NCBI GenBank assembly: GCA_016790635.1
Contig: JAEUOR010000037.1
Location: forward strand, 119,143-183,142
Origin: Burkholderiales bacterium
GTDB lineage: Bacteria > Pseudomonadota > Gammaproteobacteria > Burkholderiales > JAEUOS01
Length of the DNA stretch: 64,000 nt
Reading direction: 5' to 3'
Shown here: positions 41,418-49,905 of the stretch, in pieces
Layout of the letters: every line of letters begins with the position of its first letter
Numbering within the stretch: position 1 is the stretch's first letter
Notes under the pieces: model-generated
Told to the model about the DNA's origin: nothing
The model's database searches: none
Seen by the model: only the letters and a program-made list of their open reading frames with translations
Position numbers and translations under genes: made by a program

Positions 41418-41639
41418 GAGGAAGTGTCAGGCAGTCGGGGTTGGTATCGTCGCATTGCGTAACGATCGATCTTACCGCGCAGCAGCGCCAAGGCAGGGCC
41501 CGCGACGGAAGAGCCACCGAGTGCGGCACAAACCCAAGCAGCCGAGGCGGCAGTCCCAGCCTACGACCTTTGGCCGATTGTGTGCCGGCGTGCGCTCGGC
41601 CATCATGCCGCGCACCTGCCGCCGCATTGGGAGTCCGCC

Positions 41640-42755
41640 ATGCAAGCCCTGCCCCCTGAATCCGCACCCTGCGACCGACAATCGACGCCATGCATGCGCG
41701 AGGTCTTCGAGCGTGCGCGCGCCTCGATCTTCGAATCGATCGGTGACCTGGGTGGCCCTCCTTCCGAACAGGAGCTCGCCGCAAGCAAGGAACGCGTGCG
41801 CCGCGTCAACGTCTGGGCCGGCGAGGCGATGGCGACCCTGCTTGACGAATTCGCGCCGGGCTTCGATCTCTTTGCCGACCTCAAGGCCGACGATCGCGAA
41901 TCCTGGCGGCGCCGCGCGCCGGGCCTGGTCGGGCTGGGCATCAATACCTACCGGCAGCTGATGCGCTTCTCCGAGGAGCGATGCGACGCCCGCTATGCGC
42001 TCGCCGCAGGTCTTTTCCAGCTGCTCACGGGATACCTGGACTGGCTCGGCAATGAAACTCCTCACGGCAGCGCGCTGGCCGCCGGGCTTCCGCCCGGCAC
42101 GATACACAGCCTGTCGCAACAGCCACGCTTTCGCACCCAGTATCTTGCCGACCTGCGGCGGCACGCGGTGCCCGAGGTTGGTGCGTTCAGCGCGCTGCTC
42201 GGCGCGCTCTACGGCCTCCTCGAGCGCCTGCCCGGCGAGAGCATCGCCCTTCGCTACCTGATTGCGCAGGTGGTGACCATGCAGACAGAAGCGATCTGCC
42301 CCATCAACCCCGAGCTGGATGGCAACACGGTCGCTCAAACCCGTGCAGGCCTGCCGACGCTGGTCATTGGCGAACTCGCGCGCCAGACCGCCTGTGCCGC
42401 GACTCGGGGCACCGTCTGGGACGCAGCGACGAAACACAGTCCGGTGTTCGGCTTCTTGTCCGAGTTGCGCAGCCTGCCGCGTGACCTCGATTCAGGACGT
42501 CCCAATGCGCTGGGAGGAGTGAGCCTCACCAGCGCCGGAGCGCCGGCGACGCTCGAGGCGTGGCTGGCGGCAGACCACCTCGGGATGCGCACCAGCGAAG
42601 TCGTCGATGCGCTACGGCGCATCGACCAGTTGCTGGGCGCGATGCCGCAAGGCCGGGCGCGTCGGGAGGCGACCTTGTCGTGGTTGCGCATCCTGATGTG
42701 GGACCGGCTGCAGGATTCGCCGCCCCTGTCCCGGCGAGCTGTCCCCGCCGGGTAA
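41640..42755 (+). CDS. hypothetical protein, all-helical
   Basis: A protein of 371 residues that I do not recognise. It is predicted almost entirely alpha-helical, without signal peptide or membrane helix. Notable segments are NVWAGEAMATLLDEFAPGFDLF, VGLGINTYRQLMRF and GLFQLLTGYLDWLGNETPHG. It contains several tryptophans and Cys-poor helices but no obvious catalytic motif. The ATG at 41640 has GGGAG seven bases upstream. The gene stands alone, ten bases before the convergent htpG stop and divergent from the DAO operon. Confidence 0.7.
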   Translation: MQALPPESAPCDRQSTPCMREVFERARASIFESIGDLGGPPSEQELAASKERVRRVNVWAGEAMATLLDEFAPGFDLFADLKADDRESWRRRAPGLVGLGINTYRQLMRFSEERCDARYALAAGLFQLLTGYLDWLGNETPHGSALAAGLPPGTIHSLSQQPRFRTQYLADLRRHAVPEVGAFSALLGALYGLLERLPGESIALRYLIAQVVTMQTEAICPINPELDGNTVAQTRAGLPTLVIGELARQTACAATRGTVWDAATKHSPVFGFLSELRSLPRDLDSGRPNALGGVSLTSAGAPATLEAWLAADHLGMRTSEVVDALRRIDQLLGAMPQGRARREATLSWLRILMWDRLQDSPPLSRRAVPAG

Positions 42756-42765
42756 CCAGGATTAC

Positions 42766-44676
42766 TTACTTCCCGGCGAGCGTCATCGCCAGCAGCATCT
42801 CGTTCATGCGCTTGACGAAGCCGGCCGGGTCCTCGAGCTGACCGCCTTCGGCCAAGAGCGCCTGGTCGAAGATGAGGCTGGACCAGTCGTCGAACCTGGC
42901 TTCCTCGTACTTGAGCCGCGTGATGAGCTGATGCTTCGGGTTGATCTCCAGGATCGGCTTGGATGCGGGCGCCTTCTGCCCGGCGGCCTTGAGCATGCGC
43001 GCCAGATTCGCGCTCATGTCGTTCTCGTCGGCGACCAGGCAGGCCGGCGAGTCGGTCAGGCGATGGGTGATGCGCACTTCCTTGACCTTCTCGCCCAATG
43101 ACTTGGTGATTTTCTCGACCAGTTCCTTGGACTCGCCCTCGACCGCCTCGCGCTCCTTCTTTTCGGCCTCGTCCTCGAGCTTGCCCAGGTCGAGGTCGCC
43201 CTTGGCGACCGACACCAGTTGCTTGCCGTCGAACTCGGTCAGATGCGAGACCATCCATTCGTCGACGCGATCGGAGAGCAGCAGGACCTCGATGCCCTTC
43301 TTGCGGAAGACCTCCAGGTGCGGGCTGTTCTTGGCCGCGAGGAAGGTTTCGGCGGTAACGTAGTAGATCTTGTCCTGGCCTTCCTTCATGCGCGCGACAT
43401 AGTCGGCCAGCGCGACGCTCTCTTCGTCGGTGTCCGCAAGCGTGCTGGCGAAGCGCAACAGCTTGGCGATGCGCTCCTTGTTGCCGAAGTCCTCGCCGAC
43501 GCCTTCCTTGAGGACGCGGCCGAACTCCTTCCAGAAGCCCGTGTACCTGTCCTTTTGCGCCTGGTCCTCGTTGCCGGCCAGTTCCTCGAGCAGAGAGAGG
43601 ACGCGCTTGGTCGAACCTTCGCGGATGGCCTTGACGTCGCGCGACTCCTGCAGGATCTCGCGGCTAACGTTGAGCGGCAGGTCGGCCGAATCGATGACGC
43701 CCTTGACGAAGCGCAGGTACTGCGGCATCAGCTGCTCGGCATCGTCCATGATGAAGACACGCCGAACGTAGAGCTTGATGCCGTGCTTGCGCTCGCGGTC
43801 GTAGAGGTCGAAAGGCGCCTTGGCGGGCAGGTAGAGGAGCTGGATGTACTCCTGCCGCCCCTCGACGCGATTGTGCGTGTGGGCGAGCGGCGCAGCGAAA
43901 TCGTGCGAGACGTGCTTGTAGAACTCGTCGTACTGCTCGGGCGTGATGTCGGCCTTGGCGCGGGTCCAGAGCGCGGTCGCCTGGTTGACGCGCTCGTCCT
44001 CGTCCTTGCTGACGTACTCGTTCTTGTCCTTGTCCCATTCCTCCTTCTTCATGAGGATGGGCAGCGAGATGTGGTCCGAATACTTGGTGATGATCGACTT
44101 GAGGCGCCAGGTCGAGAGCAGGTCGTCCTCGCCTTCGCGCAGTTCCAGGATCACGTCGGTGCCGCGTCCGGCACGTTCGGCAGCGTCGATCGAAAATTCG
44201 CCCTCGCCGGCGGACTCCCAGCGCACGGCGTCTTCCGCCCCCGCGCGGCGCGTGACGACGGTGATCTTCCTGGCGACGATGAAACCGGAGTAGAAGCCGA
44301 CGCCGAACTGGCCGATCAGGTTGGCGTCACGGGCCTTGTCGCCGGAGAGCTGCGAGAAAAACTCCCGCGTGCCCGACTTGGCAATCGTACCCAGGTTGGC
44401 GATCACCTCCTCCCGGCTCATGCCGATGCCGTTGTCCGAAATGGTGATCGTGCGCGCGCCCTTGTCGAAGGCGACGTGGATCTTGAGTTCGGAATCGCCG
44501 CCGTAGAGGGCAGCGTTGTCCAGGGCCTCGAAGCGCAGCTTGTCGCAGGCGTCCGAGGCATTGGAAATGAGCTCGCGCAGGAAGATCTCCTTGTTCGAAT
44601 ACAAGGAATGGATCATCAGGTTGAGCAGTTGCTTGACCTCGGCCTGGAAGGCCAGGGTTTCGTGTTGGGCACCCAT
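42766..44676 (-). CDS. htpG: molecular chaperone HtpG (Hsp90)
   Basis: A 636-residue bacterial Hsp90. The N-terminal GHKL ATPase domain has [20 protein letters not shown] (Glu and Asn for ATP), [20 protein letters not shown] and [11 protein letters not shown]. The middle domain includes the catalytic arginine region ([17 protein letters not shown]), and a C-terminal dimerisation domain completes it. It assists folding of stress-sensitive clients in the cytoplasm. The ATG at 44676 has AAGGAG upstream; a start at 44736 is not conserved. A sigma-32-type promoter is visible upstream. Confidence 0.97.
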   Translation of the reverse strand: MGAQHETLAFQAEVKQLLNLMIHSLYSNKEIFLRELISNASDACDKLRFEALDNAALYGGDSELKIHVAFDKGARTITISDNGIGMSREEVIANLGTIAKSGTREFFSQLSGDKARDANLIGQFGVGFYSGFIVARKITVVTRRAGAEDAVRWESAGEGEFSIDAAERAGRGTDVILELREGEDDLLSTWRLKSIITKYSDHISLPILMKKEEWDKDKNEYVSKDEDERVNQATALWTRAKADITPEQYDEFYKHVSHDFAAPLAHTHNRVEGRQEYIQLLYLPAKAPFDLYDRERKHGIKLYVRRVFIMDDAEQLMPQYLRFVKGVIDSADLPLNVSREILQESRDVKAIREGSTKRVLSLLEELAGNEDQAQKDRYTGFWKEFGRVLKEGVGEDFGNKERIAKLLRFASTLADTDEESVALADYVARMKEGQDKIYYVTAETFLAAKNSPHLEVFRKKGIEVLLLSDRVDEWMVSHLTEFDGKQLVSVAKGDLDLGKLEDEAEKKEREAVEGESKELVEKITKSLGEKVKEVRITHRLTDSPACLVADENDMSANLARMLKAAGQKAPASKPILEINPKHQLITRLKYEEARFDDWSSLIFDQALLAEGGQLEDPAGFVKRMNEMLLAMTLAGK

Positions 44677-44751
44677 CTTCTTCTCCTTGGAAAATCGTGC
44701 CGGCCGGCGACATAGGCCCCAAAATGCCCTCGCCAAACGTCCGGCGCCGGG

Positions 44752-44780
44752 ATTATCGGGGCAGGATCGGGAATTTCAAG
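44752..44780 (-). promoter_or_regulatory. sigma-32 (heat-shock) type promoter of htpG
   Basis: On the reverse strand the -35 element CTTGAAA (44780-44774) is followed after 12 bases by CCCCGATAAT (44761-44752). This is close to the sigma-32 consensus CTTGAAA-N(11-16)-CCCCATNT. It would start transcription about 70 bases upstream of the htpG ATG, as expected for a heat-shock chaperone gene. Confidence 0.72.
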
Positions 44781-44882
44781 GGGGATGGATGCCGCGTCCT
44801 GGAACCGGCAGCCATTTTCGGCATCCAGGGCGGGGCCTTGCACGTAGCTGACGGTACCGCGCCGAACCAGCAGGTGACATCG

Positions 44883-45560
44883 ATGACACTCACGATACGC
44901 TTCCTTCTGCCGCTACTGCTGGCCTGCCTGGCGGGGCTTGCCAATGCCACCGAACCGGGTGTCCCGATATCCGGCAAGGCCCTGATCGACGAACTGCGCA
45001 AGGGCGGCTACATCGTCTACTTTCGCCACACCAAGACCTTGCCGCAGCACGAGCACGAGGCGCGCATGTGGCGCGAAGGCAGGTGGCGGGCGGAAGACTG
45101 CAGCACCCAGCGCAACCTGAGCGAGGCCGGCCTCGCCGAGGCCAACGACCAGCGTGACTGGATAGCCATGTTTCGCATCCCCTTCGGCCGCGTCTACGCG
45201 AGCAGCGCCTGCCGCGCCCGCATCCATGCCGAGCGGGTGGCACGCGGCGCCGAGTTGATCGATGTGCTGACCCCGCCGCGCAGCCGCGAAAAGGGCCTGA
45301 CCCTGCGCGCGATGCTCAATACCGCGCCGGCGCCGGGCACCAACACCTTCATGTTCGCGCACGGCGGCATACTTTGGAACGCCACCGACTACGACAGCGT
45401 GGAAAGCGAGACCTTCGTCTTTCGCCCCGCGGCACCCGACCGGCCGCCGACCTTGGTAGCCAGCATCAAGTTCGAGGACTGGGCTCGTCTGGCGCGCGGC
45501 GAGGCCTGCTGTGCACCGCGCGCGTTCTGGAGCGGCACGGGCGAGCCACCGACGGAGTGA
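44883..45560 (+). CDS. exported histidine phosphatase family protein
   Basis: A 225-residue protein with signal peptide (MTLTIRFLLPLLLACLAGLANA). The mature part carries the RH motif as IVYFRHTKT and a second histidine in FMFAHGGILWNA, which are the catalytic residues of the phosphoglycerate mutase-like/acid phosphatase fold; VYASSACRARIHAERVA holds a conserved arginine. The RHT in place of RHG is seen in periplasmic variants. It would hydrolyse phosphate esters in the periplasm. It is divergent from htpG, and the ATG at 44883 gives the cleanest signal peptide. Confidence 0.82.
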   Translation: MTLTIRFLLPLLLACLAGLANATEPGVPISGKALIDELRKGGYIVYFRHTKTLPQHEHEARMWREGRWRAEDCSTQRNLSEAGLAEANDQRDWIAMFRIPFGRVYASSACRARIHAERVARGAELIDVLTPPRSREKGLTLRAMLNTAPAPGTNTFMFAHGGILWNATDYDSVESETFVFRPAAPDRPPTLVASIKFEDWARLARGEACCAPRAFWSGTGEPPTE

Positions 45561-45574
45561 GGCAGTCCGGTGGC

Positions 45575-45600
45575 TGGCCGGCGGGGTTCGCTGCCGGCCA
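45575..45600. terminator. hairpin between convergent genes
   Basis: TGGCCGGC (45575-45582) pairs with GCCGGCCA (45593-45600) around a 10-base loop, between the stops of the histidine phosphatase and the HpaI-type aldolase genes. No T tract follows, so termination efficiency is uncertain. Confidence 0.4.
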
Positions 45601-45609
45601 CGGCTGTGG

Positions 45610-46386
45610 CTAGCCGGCCTTGAACCTGGCGGACAAGGCGCCCGCTCCTGCGCGCAGCAGCCCCAGGTCGCTGCCGACGGCGACGAACAGTGCGCCGGCA
45701 TCGAGCATGCGCTGACCGTCGGCCTCGCCCACCAGGATGCCGGGGGCCTTGCCGTGCGCGCGGATGCGCTTGATCGCGTCGATGATCGCGCTCTGGACTT
45801 CCGGATGCGGGATGTTGCCGCGGTGCCCCATGTCGGCCGCCAGGTCGTTGGGGCCGATGAAGACCCCGTCGACACCGTCCACCTTGCAGATGGCATCGAG
45901 GTTCGCCAGAGCCTCACGCGTCTCGGTCTGCACCAGGACGCAGATCTCGTCATTGGCGCGGTTCAGGTAGTTCTTGATCCAGCCGTAGCCGGCCGCGCGT
46001 GAACTGCCGGCCACGCCGCGCACCCCATCCGGCGGGAAGCGCGTCGCCGCGACGGCAGCGGCCGCCTCCTCGGCGTTCTGCACATACGGGAGCAGGAGGG
46101 TCTGCGCACCGATGTCGAGGTAACGCTTGATGAGCACCATGTCGTTCCACGCCGGGCGCACCACCGGGTGCGAGGTTCCCTGGCCGTCGAAACCGCGCGC
46201 GGCCATGAGCTGGGTCGCGACCATGTGCGGGTCGTTCGGGGAATGCTCGGTGTCCAGCAGCATCCAGTCAAAGCCGGCGTTGGCGCAGGCCTCGACCACC
46301 TGGTGGGCGTAGAGACTCATCCACAGGCCGATCTGCGGCCGGCCGGCGGCGAGGTTGCGCTTGAAGTGGTTGACGGGCAGTTCCAT
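45610..46386 (-). CDS. HpcH/HpaI family class II aldolase
   Basis: A 258-residue metal-dependent aldolase of the HpaI family, which cleaves 4-hydroxy-2-oxo acids to pyruvate and an aldehyde. The metal/substrate region is [11 protein letters not shown], the substrate arginine is in [11 protein letters not shown], and the later metal motif region is [17 protein letters not shown]. Length and spacing match 4-hydroxy-2-oxoheptanedioate or 2-keto-3-deoxy-L-rhamnonate aldolases. No homoprotocatechuate genes are nearby, so the natural substrate is open. Confidence 0.92.
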   Translation of the reverse strand: MELPVNHFKRNLAAGRPQIGLWMSLYAHQVVEACANAGFDWMLLDTEHSPNDPHMVATQLMAARGFDGQGTSHPVVRPAWNDMVLIKRYLDIGAQTLLLPYVQNAEEAAAAVAATRFPPDGVRGVAGSSRAAGYGWIKNYLNRANDEICVLVQTETREALANLDAICKVDGVDGVFIGPNDLAADMGHRGNIPHPEVQSAIIDAIKRIRAHGKAPGILVGEADGQRMLDAGALFVAVGSDLGLLRAGAGALSARFKAG

Positions 46387-46440
46387 GGTGATCCTTTTTT
46401 TGGTTTATGGGCAGCAATAGCGGGAACGGCGGGAATCGCG

Positions 46441-46462
46441 AAATTGGGGTCTGACCCCATTT
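46441..46462. repeat. palindromic element abutting the greB stop
   Basis: The sequence AAATTGGGGTCTGACCCCAT, followed by TT, is a near-perfect palindrome centred on GGGGTCTGACCCC. This core recurs in many beta- and gammaproteobacterial genomes as part of small repeats associated with REP/Y1-type transposases. Only this copy was noticed in the window. It ends within the greB stop codon. Confidence 0.5.
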
Positions 46463-47018
46463 AAAGGTAACGCACGGCCAGCACGTCGAGTTCTTCGCGG
46501 CCGGCCGGGGTGGCGAGGGTCACCGAGTCGCCCTCGCGCGCTTTCATGAGGGCGCGTGCGACCGGGGAGATCCAGCTGATGCGCCCGGCCGAGGGTTCGG
46601 CCTCGTCGACTCCGACGATGGTGACGGTGTGCTCTTCGCCGGCACGGTTGCTGTAGGTGACCGTGGCGCCGAAGAAGATGCGCTCGTTGCCTGCCTGTCG
46701 CGCGGGGTCGACGACCTCGGCGGCTTCCATGCGTCGGGACAGAAAGCGGATGCGGCTGTCAATCTGGCGCAGGCGCCGCTTGCCGTAGATGTAGTCGCCG
46801 TTCTCGGACCGGTCGCCGTTGGACGCGGCCCAGGCGATGGTCTCGACCAGTTTCGGGCGCTCGACCCGGTAGAGTTCGTCGAACTCGGCCTTCAGCGCCG
46901 CGTAGCCGCCAGGGGTGATGTAATTCCTGGTCCCCGCGGGCAGGGGCGGCAGGCCGGGCAAGCCGCCGTCATCCTCGGCTGCCTCGTCGGTCGTCTCCTT
47001 GGTGAATGCCTTGCTCAC
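46461..47018 (-). CDS. greB: transcription elongation factor GreB
   Basis: A 185-residue Gre factor that rescues backtracked RNA polymerase by stimulating transcript cleavage. The coiled-coil domain (about 35-105) carries the tip with acidic residues in NGDRSENGDYIYGKRRLRQID, which is of GreB rather than GreA type. The C-terminal FKBP-like domain ends GREELDVLAVRYL. The first 27 residues are a longer, acidic and Pro-rich N-terminal extension than in E. coli GreB (158 residues). Confidence 0.92.
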   Translation of the reverse strand: MSKAFTKETTDEAAEDDGGLPGLPPLPAGTRNYITPGGYAALKAEFDELYRVERPKLVETIAWAASNGDRSENGDYIYGKRRLRQIDSRIRFLSRRMEAAEVVDPARQAGNERIFFGATVTYSNRAGEEHTVTIVGVDEAEPSAGRISWISPVARALMKAREGDSVTLATPAGREELDVLAVRYL

Positions 47019-47063
47019 GGACTGTTATTCTTGGCGCTTGCACTCTATGAACCTGCGATTCTA

Positions 47064-49868
47064 ATGTCCGCCTCGCTGAAGCCGTCGCGCCCGGCGCTCC
47101 TCGTCCTCGTCCTTGCGTGGTTGGCCGGTGCCGCGCTTGCCCAGCCGGCGCTGCCGCCGGGGGTCGTCGCCGGCCCGGCCATGGGCGGGATCGCGGAATA
47201 CCGGCTGGCCAACGGCTTCACGGTCCTCTTGCTGCCGGACCGTTCGCAGCCGCTCATCACCACCAACATGACCTATCTGGTCGGCTCGCGCCACGAAGGC
47301 TATGGCGAGGCCGGCATGGCGCATCTGCTCGAGCACCTGCTCTTCAAGGGGACGCCGGAGCGGCGCGAGACGCAGCGCGCGCATGTCGGTCCGCGCGCGA
47401 CGCTGCCTGGACCCGCCGCCACGGTCGCCCTGGGGCGCCGCGACATCAAGCGCGAATTCGTCGCCCGCGGCGCACGCTGGAACGGCACGACCTACTACGA
47501 CCGCACTAACTATTTCCTGACCTTCGCCGCAACCGCCGACAACCTCGACTGGGCGATCTCGCTGGAAGCCGACCGCATGGTCAATTCCTTCGTCACCCGC
47601 GAGGACCTGGACAGCGAGATGACGGTCGTGAGGAACGAGTTCGAGTCCGGGGAGAACAGCGCGGCGCGCGTGCTCATGCAAAAGACCGCCAACGCCGCGT
47701 TCGAGTGGCACAACTACGGTCGCGCGGTCATCGGCAACCGTTCCGACATCGAGAACGTGCCGATCGAACGCCTGCAGGCCTTCTACCGCACCTACTACCA
47801 GCCTGACAATGCGGTGATGGTGATCGCCGGCGACTTCGATCCCGCTGCCGCGCTGGCGCTGGTCGCAGCACGCTTCGGCGCCATTCCGAAGCCGGCACGC
47901 CCCCTGCCGCGCACCTACACGCAGGACGCCGCGCAGGAAGGCGAGCGCGAGGTTGTGCTGAGGCGCCTGGGCGAGAACCAGATCCTCACCGCGTTCTACC
48001 ACGCGCCGCCGGGCACGCATCCGGACTACGCGGCCTTCGACGTCCTGGCGCAGGTGCTCGGCGACACGCCGACCGGGCGCCTGCACAAGGCGCTGGTCGA
48101 GACCCGACTTGCGACTGGCGTCGGCGGAGGCGACCGCATGCTGGCCGAGCGCGGCGCGCTGGTGTTTTCCGCGACCACGACCAAGGACGCCCCGCTCGCG
48201 CCCCTGCGCGAAGCCTTTATTGCGACCATCGAGAACCTGGCCGCGAACCCGGTCAGCGCCGACGAGGTCGCGCGCGCGCGCCAGAAGATGCTCACGCAGA
48301 TGGACGTGATCATGACGCGCACCCAGCAATTCGCGACCCAGCTCTCGGAATGGATCGCGCTGGGCGACTGGCGATTCTTCTTTCGCTACCGGGACCATCT
48401 CAATGCGGTCAGCGCAGACGCCGTCAACGCGGCCGCGCGCACTCACCTGATCCGCAGCAACCGCACGCTGGGCATCTTCGCGCCCGAGAGCACGCCGCCA
48501 GCGCGCGCCGCGGTGCCGCCGCCGCCCGACTTGAAGACCGCGCTCAAGGACTATCGCGGACCAGCGGGCATCGCATCCGGCGAAGGCGAGGCCTTCGACC
48601 CGTCGCCGGCCACGATCGACGCGCGCACGCGCCGCTTCGCCCTGGCCAACGGGCTCAAGGTTGCGTTCCTGCCCAAGAAGTCGCGCGGCGGGATGGTCTC
48701 GGCCACGCTGGCATTCCAGTACGGGACCGAGGAATCGAAGGCCGGCCGCGCACAGGCCTGCGGCTTCGCCGGCGCCATGCTGATGCGCGGCACACGCTCC
48801 AGATCGCGCGAAGAGCTGCGCAACGAGATCACGCGCCTGCGTGCAAACCTCAACGTCGGCGGCACGGGCGCAAGCCTCGAGGTGCCGGCAGCCGGGTTGG
48901 CCGACAGTCTCAGGCTGGTCGCCGAGATCCTGCGCGAGCCGCGCTTCGACGCCGGCGAATTCGAACAACTCAAGCGCGCCTCCCTGGCCGGCATCGAGAG
49001 CGGCCGCAGCGACCCGGCCGCGCGCGCCGGAATGGCGCTGGCGCGGCACCTCAACCCCTATTCGCGGGGCCACTGGAGCTACGCGTCAACAATCGACGAG
49101 CAAATCGAGGACACGCGCGGCGCGACGCTCGAGGCGGCACGCGCATGCCATGCCGATTTTTTCGGCCTCTCCCACGCGCAGCTCGCCATCGTCGGCGATT
49201 TCGACGAAGCGACGCTGCGCCCGCTGCTCGAGGAGCTCTTCGGCGCGTGGTCGAGCCCGCGCCCCTACGCGCGCATTCCCAACCGGGTCCGCGCAGCGCC
49301 GGCCATCAACGAGAACCTGGCTGCGCCGGACAAGGCCAACGCGACCTTGCGCGGCGTGCTGGTGTTGGACGCGCGCGATGACGATCCGGACTATCCCGCG
49401 CTGGTGCTGGCCAACTACCTGTTCGGCGGGTCGATCGACGCCCGTCTGGCCGCGCGCATCCGCGAAAAGGACGGCCTGTCCTACAGCGTCGGCTCGGGCC
49501 TGTCGGTGTCGAGCTTCGACCGCTTCGGCCAATGGAGCGTCTCGGCGATCTTCGCGCCGCAGAACCGCGCGCGCGTCGAGGCGGCGCTCATGGAGGAGAT
49601 CGCACGCGCGCGCACGCAGGGCTTCAGCGAGGAGGAGGTCGCGCGCGGCCGCCAGGGGCTGCTTTCCAATCGCCGCATCGGCCGCGCCTCGGACGGCGCC
49701 CTGGCAGGGAAGCTTTCGAGCGACCTCTTTCTCGGCCGTACCCTGGCCTGGGACGCCGCCCTCGAAGCCCGCCTGGCAGCGCTCAGTGCAGCCGAGGTGA
49801 GCGCCGCCTTCGCCCGTCACATCGACCCGGCACGACTGAACCTGGTCAAGGCGGGCGACTTCCGCTAA
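47064..49868 (+). CDS. M16 family zinc metallopeptidase, two-domain
   Basis: A 934-residue exported M16 (pitrilysin-type) peptidase in which two M16 units are fused. A signal peptide covers about 1-26 (ALLVLVLAWLAGAALA). The inverted zinc motif HLLEH is at 87-91, with the distal glutamate in MTVVRNEFESGEN. A second M16 unit starts near 530 (RRFALANGLKVAFLPKKSRGG), lacks HxxEH and shapes the chamber. Between the zinc motif and the conserved GARWNGTTYYDRTNYFLTF there is an insertion of about 20 residues (about 100-125) not usual in the family. It probably degrades peptides in the periplasm. The longer frame upstream to 46629 overlaps greB and is rejected. Confidence 0.92.
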   Translation: MSASLKPSRPALLVLVLAWLAGAALAQPALPPGVVAGPAMGGIAEYRLANGFTVLLLPDRSQPLITTNMTYLVGSRHEGYGEAGMAHLLEHLLFKGTPERRETQRAHVGPRATLPGPAATVALGRRDIKREFVARGARWNGTTYYDRTNYFLTFAATADNLDWAISLEADRMVNSFVTREDLDSEMTVVRNEFESGENSAARVLMQKTANAAFEWHNYGRAVIGNRSDIENVPIERLQAFYRTYYQPDNAVMVIAGDFDPAAALALVAARFGAIPKPARPLPRTYTQDAAQEGEREVVLRRLGENQILTAFYHAPPGTHPDYAAFDVLAQVLGDTPTGRLHKALVETRLATGVGGGDRMLAERGALVFSATTTKDAPLAPLREAFIATIENLAANPVSADEVARARQKMLTQMDVIMTRTQQFATQLSEWIALGDWRFFFRYRDHLNAVSADAVNAAARTHLIRSNRTLGIFAPESTPPARAAVPPPPDLKTALKDYRGPAGIASGEGEAFDPSPATIDARTRRFALANGLKVAFLPKKSRGGMVSATLAFQYGTEESKAGRAQACGFAGAMLMRGTRSRSREELRNEITRLRANLNVGGTGASLEVPAAGLADSLRLVAEILREPRFDAGEFEQLKRASLAGIESGRSDPAARAGMALARHLNPYSRGHWSYASTIDEQIEDTRGATLEAARACHADFFGLSHAQLAIVGDFDEATLRPLLEELFGAWSSPRPYARIPNRVRAAPAINENLAAPDKANATLRGVLVLDARDDDPDYPALVLANYLFGGSIDARLAARIREKDGLSYSVGSGLSVSSFDRFGQWSVSAIFAPQNRARVEAALMEEIARARTQGFSEEEVARGRQGLLSNRRIGRASDGALAGKLSSDLFLGRTLAWDAALEARLAALSAAEVSAAFARHIDPARLNLVKAGDFR

Positions 49869-49905
49869 GGCCCTCGCGCGGCGTTGCCGACGTGGATCGA
49901 ACCTC

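Noticed and set aside
46629..47063. N-terminal extension of the M16 peptidase
   Set aside because: It is antisense to greB, and the signal peptide begins at 47064.
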